Assembly (NCBI GenBank): GCA_016801885.1
Contig: CM028895.1
Coordinates: forward strand, 15,582,001-15,646,000
Reading direction: 5' to 3'
Length of the DNA: 64,000 bases
From: Toxotes chatareus
Taxonomy: Eukaryota > Chordata > Actinopteri > Toxotidae
Shown: positions 27,101 to 37,410 of the stretch, one piece after another
Numbering within the stretch: the first letter of the stretch is position 1
Layout: each line of letters starts with the position of its first letter
Notes under the pieces: model-generated
Database searches by the model: none
The model's input: only the letters and a program-made list of their open reading frames with translations
What the model was told of the DNA's origin: nothing
Program-made: the position numbers and the translations under genes

Positions 27101-28279
27101 AGAAGTGGGCAGCAGGTAGATGAAAAGTACGGTGAAGCCTCATAAGGCACAGGCTCAGCCCTCTTAAAGGAACAGTACAAGTTCAGGACTGGGGAAATAA
27201 CAATAATAATAATGATACTTAAAATAAATACTACCAGAGCACAGAACTACTGCTTAGGACAAGTATTTTTTAGCACATAAAATATATTGTGTTATTACAT
27301 TAAAACACAGTCATTTTTTTTTAACATGACATTCATTAACTTTGAATTTTAGACTGTAAATTCTTCCTAAAAGATTTTCATTGTTAATCTTTAAGTAAAA
27401 GCTGTGTTGTGTAAGAAATCGGCCCAATTATTATTTTGTTTCACAATGAAAATCTTTAACCCCCCGTGTACTGATATCAGCTTTCTCCCACAACCCGATT
27501 CACCACTTTAGAACCGTAACTTATTACATACAATGACAACAATGTCCTGAAATGAAGTTTAGGTGAGTGAAAACTTTTGTGTTAATTCCCTGAAAATTGT
27601 AGTTCTAACAGGTGCTTTTGAAATTTCTTCGCAAGGTCACAGCGCCCTCCTGTGTACACTGTCAGTAATGCCCCCAAAACACATACGGCTGAGAACATTA
27701 AAAATCAGTGCAGAGCAAATGGAAATAAAATCAGTGTTTCAGGCATTGCATCCATCAACAGCATATTCAAGTGATAAACATAATATAAAATGTTTCTGCA
27801 TCAGTGAAAAATAATAATACAGATGAGAAAGCTGTTGAATGTGCTTCTGTGGTTCATTTTTATTTGTGTAAAACTGGTATTTTCAGTATTTCAGTGTTAA
27901 AAAGGAAGAGCAGTTACACAGAACTAAAGCATCAACTCCAGCTGATTAAAGTGCTAATGATACTGTAACCTATTTGTTTTGATTTGTTTTCCCACATCCC
28001 CATAAACGTCAGGAAATAACAACAATCATGGTCATTAGAACCATTTCATATGAATGTGAATTCTATTTCATTAAAACAAGATCAGGTTTTCTGTACAAAG
28101 GATTAAAAAAACACTATTCACAGAAAAAGTAATAAAACAAGCAGAATAAGAGGTTTTTAGCTGTACGTCAGAAAGTTTGTCTGAGCAACCCAACAACCCA
28201 ATTTCTCCACGATTATAGTTTTTTCTGGTCATTACGGACTGTTAGGGCTTATTGTCATGTTATGATACTGAGTGGTCAT
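27101..28279. other. Intergenic spacer between cyp46a1 and ccdc85c, including cyp46a1 3' UTR
   Basis: AT-rich sequence of about 1.2 kb with no convincing open frame. The right part should be the cyp46a1 3' UTR on the minus strand. The left part borders the ccdc85c promoter. Short (TAA)-rich runs occur near 27200. Nothing else is recognisable. Confidence 0.5.
27859..27864 (-). terminator. cyp46a1: Candidate polyadenylation signal of cyp46a1
   Basis: This is the first AATAAA hexamer on the minus strand after the cyp46a1 stop codon, about 415 nt downstream. The spacing gives an ordinary 3' UTR. The hexamer is common in AT-rich DNA, so only transcript ends would confirm it. Confidence 0.35.
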
Positions 28280-31200
28280 CTAATTCTTGTAATTCCTGTG
28301 TTTGATAGCGCACACCACTCCACTCTTTGGCCTGAGTGTGCCAGTGTCCAGTATGTCAAAGGACTGTCCAGGCACAAGGGTGAACTCAAACCTTTGGAGC
28401 AGCTTGGCCATCACCACTTTAGCTTCCATCTGAAAACACATTCAGTGTGTTTATATGAGCTGTGAGTGTGTGTGTGGTGATATAAGACGGTTTTTGTTAC
28501 CACCCACCTGAGCAAAGTTCTGTCCCAGGCATGAGCGTGGACCGAGGGCAAAGGGGTAGTAGCAGTAATAAGGCCTTGTAAAACAAGATAAGAGGCAACT
28601 CCACTAAAAGTAGACTCAAAATGAAACATATCTTTGTATCTTTGTATGTGACTTACTTGGCAGCATCTGGGTGAAATCTGTCTGGATCAAATGTCAGCGG
28701 GTCCTTGAAGAATTTCTCCATTCTCCCAGCCACATAGGAGCTGAACTGAATTTCGAAGCAATTTATTGAACCTTTTTTTTTACGCAGCAGGTTATTTTTT
28801 CTTAAAAACATGTTTTGTTGTTGTGTTTTTGAGTGATAGGTGTCATTGGCCTTTGTGCATATTAAACAGAAACATATTGTAAAACTATTTTGGATTATTT
28901 TTGTTTAAGGGGTACAAACATATTCAAAAGTGAATGACTTACAAAACAGGTTATTCCTGCAGGTATGGGGATACCGTCAACGACAATGTCTTCAATTACA
29001 TCACGTGATGTGCCTGGAGCTGTCGGGTAAAGCCTCAGAGTCTCTTTTAGCACCTGGGGTGAAGTGACAGTGTGAGATGCACATTTTAGACATGTCCAGT
29101 AAATGAGGCTGGTTTGGCATCTTCTCTGTTTAAGGTGTCTTTCCTTATTAAAGCTAGAAGACATAGGCTGAGCGAATAAATCAATACATGTATTTGTAAC
29201 TGAACTACACTCCTGAAGAGCTGAACCATATTCTTCCCAACTTTGTGACTTATACCTGTGAAAGGTAGATCAGTTCTCCCAGGTTGTCATAGCTTATGTC
29301 CTGTTTCATCCCAATGACTTCATCCACCTCTTTCCGCGCTCTGACAAACAAAGCATCATTTAAGAAACCATCATTCAGCAGATATATTATGAGACTGTTT
29401 TAAGTGGATTAGTCGTTCTTACTTCTCCAGTATATCGGGATGTCTCGCCAGTTCCATGATACAAAAAGCCAATTGATTAGCTGTTGTTTCTTGGCCTAAA
29501 ATGTTACAGATGACACAAATGAATCAGAGAATTACTTTCATATGGAGCAGATATGGATCAACAACACACATTAAAGTGATTATTTTCTATATCTCTAAAC
29601 CAAAAACCAGTAATAATCCAGGACTCCAATAATACACAAAACTATATTCTATCAACGTATGCTATCTGGCTGTTTATGCCCTAGAAGGTGGGAAAAAAAC
29701 TGTTTACAGAAGAGTGTATGGATTATTTTGAACCTATATCATTATACTTGAAAAATAATATCAAACTCATTCATACAGTTGGTGTATGAACGCTACAAAC
29801 ACCTACAAATATCTCCAGCATTCATACTGAAACTGGTGGATGGCACGCAAACATTTCAATGAGATGAACTCCCACACACCGCTGAATTTATTTATTTGAT
29901 TATGTCAGACCACACAAGATTACATAAAAAAAAGCACTGGACATGAGATCAAAATTTCTCTCTCTTTTTCCCACCTTCGTTTCTATACAGAGAAAAGTTA
30001 AGAGATTGTTTGGTTCATGTTCAATTTTTCCCATAAACATAAAAATTGCAACAAACTCTTTTAAGTCCTCTTGCAAATGGGAATTAACAGTGCAGGAACT
30101 GTGCTGATTCGCTGCCCATGTGGCCTTTACCACCAGGAAATTAAAACAATGAATGAAAACAAACACAACAATGCGATCTGCCAACAGGACTGTGATTATC
30201 CAGAAGTGGCCCATTTTCATGAGCTGAGACACGACATGGCCTCCCTCCGCTTTTGTGGGATTGAACAAGTTTCAATGCCACCTAGGGGTGGAGATAATGA
30301 CCTGTTACTAAACAGAAGGGAGGCACTCTGGACATTCCTGTTACAGACTGTCCCCCAAAGGACTGATCAATGAACTTCTACTTAATGTGATGTTACAACT
30401 CTTTCTGATTTGAATATCATTGTAAAAGATCAGTCATGTGGAATGGGAGAAGTTACATTCTCTGTAGTCCTCTGATTGGATGATTGAGGCAGCTCCTATG
30501 TGCTGTGATGCCCGCCCACATCCCTGATGAATGTTGGACAGGCCGAAATGTTACAATCAAACACATATTTCAACAGTGAGTGAGCCAGTGTGCGGAACTT
30601 AATCTCATTGTTTTCAAGTTGCACTTTCCGCCATCGCACCTGCCTCTCACTCAGGTGTGCAGATTTTTTTGAATACACTGAAATCTGGGGTAAAATGATG
30701 CTTTTTCATTGTTAGCCCTACTTTGTGCTACAAAGAAACCATCACTCTCAGTCTAATTTTCTAATTTTCTCGCCAAAGCAGAAACAACAGAGACTCACCC
30801 GCAATGAAGAATGTCACAAAATTGTCCAACATAAACTCTTCGTCTTCCTTAGTCATGCTTTCTTCTGTAATAACAAGCAAATGGAATCAACATGTAAGCT
30901 AATCTTTGACTTAATATTACTTGTTAACATAGGTATCAATTTAGGATATGTTCACCACATTCAGATGAAAATATTTAGGCACTAACATACATATCTATGT
31001 GTCTTATCTATCCATATACTGTATCCATTCGTAAACAGTTAGCAGTACAAATCTGCACTTCTACCATTAATATGAATGCATGATGAGACGTTTATTGAAA
31101 TGATAATGCTTTCTCTTTTACTGTCATATGTATTTTTTCAGTCTTTATTATACTATTCTCATTCTCAACACTCAACACAATAATATTTCAAAATCTGTGC

Positions 31201-33707
31201 TCTGTCTTATCTAGACCCAGTTCTTTGCAACTGCCATGACCCTGTTTGAAAATGGGAATATTTAAACAATCTTCTTATCCGATCTAATCCAATCTGAACT
31301 TTAGGGACTGTAACCTTTGCCAGCAGCTTTGATGATTTGCGTGAGGATGTCCTTGGGAACGTTTCCACCATTTTGGATCATAGTCTTTCTTTCCTGGATC
31401 CACTTAGCTCCAGTTGTGCGCAGCAGGCGGCACGCTTCCTTCACTTCATTAATGAACGGTCTGTTTTGAGGCTTGTACTGAAAATGCAATACTTTAAGAT
31501 GTCATACAGTTTATGAGGTTTTCACCATACTCACTCCATACAAACTTGAAGTGTACTCTTACCTCAAAAAGTAAGTCTCGGACATAATGCATCATCCCCT
31601 TTAGACATGTCTCAATGGCGTTGGGGAAAGGTGAAGTATTTGTCAGCAGGTCTAAATCCACACCAAAAGCAACCTGTGAGATATCAAGGAAACAAACTTG
31701 GCAAACAAGTTTGAGCTTTCCAAGGAAAACATGGGTCAGAGTGACTGCATAGGAATCTATAGAACAGACTATGATATATGACTATGACAATACCTTAGCA
31801 ATAACATCAAGGGTGACACAGTTGACTAGTTTGAGCATGTTGACTTCTGTTTTGCTTTCAGCAACCTCAGAAAGTTTATCCATCAGTTTCTCAGCCCTTT
31901 CATTGAAGGTGCCCATTAGACCTCTCAAATACCTGGAAACAGGGGCAGTGTTAGACTGTGATATAGCATAGCCAGGACAAAGCTGCAAAACTCTACAGAA
32001 ACTCTGTAACTGGAAAATACTGCACAAAAAGAACAGAGGAAAAGTTAGCCACTGAGCAGGATCTACAATGCCTGTTAATGCTGAACACTGAAATAAAGGT
32101 TCAGCAGATTTGCCACTGTCTAGACTTGTCTCTTTATGTTAGTAACTCACAAGCTGCTGAACGCAGGGTCCATGATCCGGCGCTGTTTATACCACTGCTC
32201 ATGGTTGTGTGCTGTTACCAGGCCGTTACCAAGAAACCTTGAAAATTTAAATTTCAAATTGTAACTTATTTGACATGACAAAGAGTGATGTGAGCCAGCA
32301 AGAGTCATCGCCTGGTACTCAAAGGTTGACTGACAATACTGACAAATACAACAAGCTAAGATTACTTTAGCTGACATTACAGTGTAAGATATTATATCTT
32401 ACATGGTAATGTCAGTTAAGGAACACTTACACTACACACTTACACTACAATTACACTTATTATTAAATTGTAAATTGTTGCTAAACCAGTTTGACACTAT
32501 GGTACAGTATCTGTTCCTGAGATGTATACAATATGAACAGTAAAGCTAATATGACAATACAATAAATTACCTCTGACCAAATAGGTTGAAGAGTCTCCTG
32601 TATACTAATTTATCTTTGGGGTACTTTGGTGACATCAGGATTTCCTGAAACCACAACCATTACAAGAAGGAAAAAGAAAGACAACTAGTTTCAGTGTAAA
32701 TATTAATAGGACACATGCTTTTACACTTTTACCACAAAGACAGTGCTAGCCACTGCAGAACCATTTTTTAGTTACAAGGACTTCTGTCAGCTATCATTTT
32801 ATAGTTTTTTTTATCTGTGCACTTTCGCACTGTTTATTGTGCAATGGTTATGCAACTGATGATTACACAAATCCCACTGTGAGGTGCGGTGTTACCTTGG
32901 TCATCTCTGGACAGGTGATGAGAACTGAAGCGTAATGCAGAATATTCACCCTGCAAACAGGCCCATATTTCTCGGCCCTGTAAATGACAATTTAATTGTT
33001 AGTTTGTCTTGCAAATACTACGTCCGTATTGACACATGCAAACTTGTAGCCAAACAGGAAGTGCACTGGGCATAATAACTCCTGAAAAATATGGTTCGTA
33101 TGTTAAGGTGAATAGTCATATTCACAATACAAACAAACTCCATCAACTAAGTCTAAAATTACTAATGTATACCACGGTCTTGGCTAGCTATAGCCCATAG
33201 CAGCCTATAGGGGGTATGCGTTAACTAGTACTCTAGAGGTCGCTGGGACCCATCTCAACTGTTAGCAAAGTTTGTTCTGCGTTGACACTTTCCCAAACTT
33301 TTTAACACTAACCTACTTTTGTCTGCCACATAAGCACGAAACTTCCCTTGGGCTTACCATTCCAGCATGTTGTCGTGTATAACTCCATTATTTTCCATCG
33401 CCTTCAAAAACGTCGCTGAATGTCCAAATAAAAAACTGCAAGGGAAAAAAAAACTGTCAGCAAGTGTCAATATATTTGTTTTAACTCGCTAACGTTAGCT
33501 AGGTGACGGGAAAACAAGTAACGTTAGCATTGACTAAACAATGGCCCACTTAACTTACCTGTCTCTCGGTGGCCCAGGTATGTGGTCATATTTCATGTGA
33601 ATGTATTTAACGTACAGGCAGTATCCAAGAAACGCGACGAAAATCAGAACGAACAGATACGTCAGTACTTGAGAAGCCCAGCTCAAAAGTAAATGGAAAA
33701 CCGCCAT
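28280..33707 (-). CDS. cyp46a1: Cholesterol 24-hydroxylase (cytochrome P450 46A1), complete, 15 exons, 507 aa
   Basis: ER-membrane monooxygenase that converts cholesterol to 24S-hydroxycholesterol, the main route of cholesterol removal from vertebrate brain (family knowledge). Exons: 33559-33707, 33358-33435, 32896-32977, 32571-32644, 32151-32237, 31794-31932, 31563-31673, 31315-31477, 30799-30864, 29423-29495, 29256-29340, 28943-29053, 28657-28745, 28508-28574, 28280-28429. They join in one open frame of 1524 nt including TAG. The length fits the roughly 500-aa family. The ATG at 33707 has an A at -3 and G at +4; an in-frame upstream GTG is unlikely. Visible features: a hydrophobic anchor (residues 11-32); the DHIPGPPRD proline hinge; the I-helix AGQETT (316-321); the K-helix ETLR (373-376); and the haem loop FALGPRSCLG with Cys451 (28531-28529). 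His is replaced by Gln in the I-helix relative to my recollection of human AGHETS. Exon 8 uses a weak GTTACA donor. Intron 9 carries a Penelope-like remnant. Zebrafish has several cyp46a1 copies; which one this corresponds to is open. Confidence 0.95.
29900..30675 (+). mobile_element. Penelope-like retroelement, 3' remnant with GIY-YIG endonuclease domain
   Basis: Within cyp46a1 intron 9 and antisense to the gene. The plus frame 30104-30373 reads a stretch containing CPCGLYHQEIK, then DMASLRFCGIEQVSMPPRGG and D-N-D-L-L-L-N-RREALW. This matches, from family knowledge, the C-terminal GIY-YIG endonuclease of Penelope-like elements, where the motifs are GLYYVG and PRGGD...REALW. The catalytic GLYYVGKT is degraded to GLYHQEIK. 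Upstream codons (about 30005-30100) continue the similarity only across frameshifts and stops, so the copy is dead. Downstream, CTGATGA (30524-30530) and CCGAAA (30543-30548) recall the hammerhead-type repeat typical of these elements, followed by CAGTGAGTGAGCCAGTGTGC. The 5' end is truncated or unrecognisable, and the borders are approximate. Confidence 0.75.
32365..32421. repeat. Near-perfect palindrome in cyp46a1 intron 4
   Basis: Two 22-nt arms (32371-32392 and 32394-32415) are reverse complements except for two adjacent positions and are separated by a single base (32393). Six further outer pairs, two of them G-T, extend it to 32365-32421. The centre is TAAGATATTATATCTTA. It is followed at once by a perfect 13-bp tandem duplication (32423-32435 and 32436-32448, unit ACACTTACACTAC). 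It would fold into a strong hairpin in the pre-mRNA. Confidence 0.85.
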
Positions 33708-33872
33708 TTTGGTCCGTGAAGTTCCGGCGGTTAGCAAGTCCACAGCAAAGTGTAAACCTCGGTCGATCAGTCGACCGTTAAACGCTCTGATAAAGTAACT
33801 GCGTCAACAGAGCCACACCTGTGACACAAGAGCACATTGAAATGGCTATTCTTAAAACAAGATCACAGCACA
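33708..33872 (-). promoter_or_regulatory. cyp46a1: Compact cyp46a1 upstream region shared with a tRNA gene
   Basis: Only about 165 bp separate the cyp46a1 start codon from the divergently oriented tRNA-Thr gene. The Pol II start and 5' leader must fit here or overlap the tRNA. A perfect 7-bp inverted repeat, CGGTCGA-TCAG-TCGACCG, lies at 33760-33777. No TATA box is evident near the start codon. It is inferred to be a promoter from position only. Confidence 0.45.
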
Positions 33873-33945
33873 GGCTCCATAGCTCAGTGGTTAGAGCACT
33901 GGTCTTGTAAACCAGGGGTCGCGAGTTCGATCCTCGCTGGGGCCT
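33873..33945 (+). tRNA. tRNA-Thr (anticodon TGT)
   Basis: A 73-nt cloverleaf with all arms paired. The acceptor stem is GGCTCCA with TGGGGCC (one G-T pair). The D arm is GCTC/GAGC. The anticodon arm is CTGGT-CTTGTAA-ACCAG, with TGT in the loop. The T arm is GCGAG-TTCGATC-CTCGC and the discriminator base is T. The A box (TAGCTCAGTGG) and B box (GAGTTCGATCC) are good internal Pol III promoters. There is no intron. A TTTT terminator follows at 33959-33962. The intact stems argue for a functional gene rather than a tRNA-derived SINE. Confidence 0.97.
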
Positions 33946-33958
33946 GGCTTGTGAACGC

Positions 33959-33962
33959 TTTT
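33959..33962 (+). terminator. Pol III T-run terminator of tRNA-Thr
   Basis: Four consecutive T residues on the plus strand 14 nt after the tRNA 3' end, followed by CTTTC. This is the standard vertebrate Pol III stop signal at the expected distance. Confidence 0.7.
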
Positions 33963-35809
33963 CTTTCTCGCTGAAGAGCCGTGTGGCTTCCTGGTTTTAC
34001 CTTAGGCACTGGATTCAAATGTAGTCGTTTGTAGCCTCCTAAAAACCTTTGCATACAACGAACTGAGCACGTTTAATTAATTAATTAATTAATTATTGGC
34101 TCATTAGCTGGCTAACTTTATACAGTATAGTTATAGTCTTTGCAACACTTAATACAGAATACAGAATAAAAAAAATCAATTATATTGGTGCCATTAGAAA
34201 TGACTGTTGTCACACCACTGGCACACCTCTGGTAAAGTATGGTAGGCTACTAAGGAAAATGACCATAAAAAGTATCCTGGTCAAAGTCTAGTGGCAAGTA
34301 TGAATGGCAGGCATTTCAGCCCATCATGCCAGGGCACTTTTTTCAGGATAAAAATTTCATATATAATAACAGAGTGAATATTTTATAGTTCAGTGGAACT
34401 GTTCATACTGATAGCCTGACCGTGTACACTGAGCCAAAACCCAGATTTGAGATTTTTTTTTTTTGACATAACATCAAAAGTAAAACAAATTGTAGCACTT
34501 GATAGTGAGGGAAAATGAATCAGGAGTGACTTAAGAGTAAACAAGTGCGTTTCAGTTGTATGGGTGCTAAACACTGAGTCATCATTGGGAGGTTTTAGTA
34601 CAGACAAGTTTTGAATATAATTATTAAGACGTCTTGAAAACGGGGCCAGTCAGATTTATACCAGGTCCCCAAGAACTGAGCTATAATGCCAACTTAATGA
34701 AACAGAATAAGGACTTTGTTTCATGCACCCACTGCACCTTGTTAACTCTGGTTCACGATAAACATTGCACAGAGGTGAGTAAGAGTTTTCACAACTTTAA
34801 AAGTTTGAACCAAGTTGTATGGCACCCCCACCTCAGAGTTCATCTCTCACCAATGAGCTTCAGCACAGAGAGACAAGGGAATTCCTCCATGACTGAAAAT
34901 AGGATCAGTATTGCCAAACAGAGCGTAGAACTACGTAGGTAGATGCACTTCACACATTAGATCACGCCTGCTTTCACCTCAGCTGGTGAAGCGGGAAAAC
35001 CCTCCATCCGTTTATTCAATTACACTCATCTCCTGGAGCGCTGGAATAGTAGCATAATTGTTAGAGTCAACACAGGATCTTGCATAGGTTTGATGGAGAC
35101 ATGCATACAGAAGTGATAGGTTAAATGATGCGGATGGACATTGTGAATCAAACGCACGCTTATGTTTGCTCGTGTAAATATATTGGCTGATTGTTGAACA
35201 CATTCTGCAGTGCTAAAAGGGGAAAAAAGGCTGTGACAAAATAGGCGCGAAAGGCACAAAATCGGATTTAGAAACAGCCATGCTGTTGTTTTAACTCTCA
35301 GTAATTGACTGCTTCTAAATGCACGTCCTCTTTGATTCCCAGATGCAGTAGAGCATTCCAGTTGTAGGAGGAAATGTGGTAATCCATATGATAAAAAAAA
35401 AAAAAATACATTAATGAATATCTGACCTGACTGATTTTTTTGTTCATTTAGGTCTCTAAACATGAGTACAGTTTCATAGTGATGATACTTCTGTCATTTC
35501 AGCAGATAAACTAAAAAAAAAGCTACTTTAATTGTCTTTAGGCCGACATGAAACTGGAAGCAGTGAACTGCACACCAATCTGACCATCTCAACCCATGGG
35601 TGGTGATATATGCACACTATAGGATTATTTTAACATGCTAAACCAAGCCGTTAATAGAGTTACAGAGTGTGAGGCAACAAAAATCTGCACTCTGTTGCGT
35701 CTGTGTTAAAATCCGTGTGGAGCATTTTTCAGACCACTTCACGTGACAAACTCAGAATTTGTTCTTTATGTTGATGTATCTCTGGTTCCATCTTTATTCA
35801 ACCCTGCAG

Positions 35810-36075
35810 ATCAACCGATGAAAAGCAAAAACATTTATTTGATCAATCATTTAATCGAACAATAGAAAATTAATTGATACTATTAATTGTCTTAGGCAGT
35901 TTTTTAAGCAAAAAAATCCTATAATTCACAGGCTCTATCCTCTAAAATGTGACTGTGTGATGGTTTTCTCTGTCTTTCATTTGGTAAATTGAATATTGGC
36001 TATTCTCTTTTATAGCACAAGCGATTAACTGATTAATGAGGAATCAATATAATTAGCAGATTGTAGCAGCCCCCC
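35810..36075 (-). repeat. Old teleost non-autonomous repeat, copy 2
   Basis: Plus-strand blocks in order: GATCAATCATTTAATCGA, AGAAAATTAATTGATACTAT, TTTTTAAGCAAAAAAATCC, CTCTGTCTTTCATTTGGTAA, GCGATTAACTGATTAATGAG and AGATTGTAGCAGCCC. This is the same family as the copies at 3425-3655 and 48765-48950, in minus orientation relative to copy 1. It is nearly full length but strongly diverged. Confidence 0.6.
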
Positions 36076-37194
36076 TAAGAAAGCCTGTTTATGAGCTGGT
36101 GAACAGCGGATAACTTTTTTTTAAATGCGGGAAAATAAAAATCTTCTCAAATTTCTTTAACATGAACAAATGTTATTCTGAATAAGTTGCAAACAAAGCT
36201 TTGAATTTTGAGACTGTTCCTGAAGTTTCAGGCTGAAAAGTGGGAGGTGGCCTCCACATTACAGCCTGTGTATTTAGTCATGGTGAACAGAAGGGGGTGC
36301 TCTACATCAATCCCCTCAAATCTCCAGTCTCAACTCTCCCATCTCCACTTTTTCTTTGAGAACATGAACTGGAGGCTCGCTGGGAAAAATAAGACAGATT
36401 TTGATGTTTCCTAGTGCTAAAAACATTCCTATTGCACAATGAAATGACAGCGTTGTCTGTTTTTGTTTTCGTCATTCCTGCGAGACAAGATCTCACATTC
36501 CCATCCAATGCATCCAAGACAGCTCATCTGATCTGCAATACCACTTTCTTCCTACTTGTTTACTACAATCCAGCCACTTCTATCACTATGGCCACTTCAT
36601 ACCTGTACATATTGTTCGCAATAACCTCCAAGCTTGTCTGCATTCTTATCTTAAAAAGAACGTGCAATCATATTTTTGGTCCAGGGTCTTGGCTCTGTGT
36701 AAACGCTGGAGGCTAGGGGCTGTTTGATGTTGTTATGGCTGGCTGTCTGCCGCCTCAGTACTACTGGATCTGCAGAGCCCTCTCATGTCCAAAGGTATTG
36801 TGTTGGCTGCTCTTTTGATTATATTATCAACAGAGAGAGAGAGAGGGAGGGAGAGAGGGAGAAAATTAAGACTCCCACTGGACATGAGTAAACAAACAAA
36901 AGTTTGTAGACTCTGGTTCATCCAAAGAATGTCAGTTATTCAGACTTCTCTGAGGATATTGATGTCCAGTGTTGGGATTATAGTGCTGAATATTGTTCTT
37001 GCTTGATAAAACAATTTGCCTGTCCTTGGTTTGCAAGATTGAGAAGCATGAAAAACATTAAAGAGGAAAGGATTTCTTGACACTAGACATCCTAAAAAAT
37101 AAGGATGTTCACGATTTGGAGTGAAATTTCTGTTGGATAGAACATGCCACCTCATTCAGTCCCACCTCAAAATAAATTATAGAAAACATTTATT

Positions 37195-37410
37195 TCCACA
37201 TAGCGCCATCATCAGGTCCGATGTTTAATATGCCCAGTACTTTGGCTTATGATAAAATAATTACCACACTAAAGACAGTCCCATCAGCTGTACGTTGTGC
37301 TTCGTTCTAATCACCAAATATTATACCGCTAGCACACTAAGACAGTGAACACAGCAAACATTATACCTACTATACACCAGCACGTTAGCAATGCCACTGT
37401 GAACATGTTG
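37195..37410 (+). repeat. Old teleost interspersed repeat ('GTTAGCA' type)
   Basis: Blocks ACATAGCGCCATCATCAGGT, AGTACTTTGGCTTATGA, CAGTCCCATCAGCTGTACGT, GCTAGCACACTAAGACAGTG, AACATTATACCTACTATACA and CACGTTAGCAATGCCACTGT. The order matches an interspersed repeat I recognise from percomorph genomes, rich in TTAGCATGCTAAC. No coding capacity. Confidence 0.6.

Noticed and set aside
29900..30268. 122-codon minus-strand open frame in cyp46a1 intron 9
   Set aside because: It is antisense to the Penelope-like endonuclease remnant. The plus strand carries the recognisable protein.
30524..30548. Intact hammerhead ribozyme
   Set aside because: The core bases CTGATGA and GAAA are present, but stem II has few pairs. 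I describe it only as a degraded resemblance.
33708..33743. Cyp46a1 start 12 codons further upstream
   Set aside because: That frame begins with GTG, not ATG. The ATG at 33707 has a strong context and directly precedes the membrane anchor.
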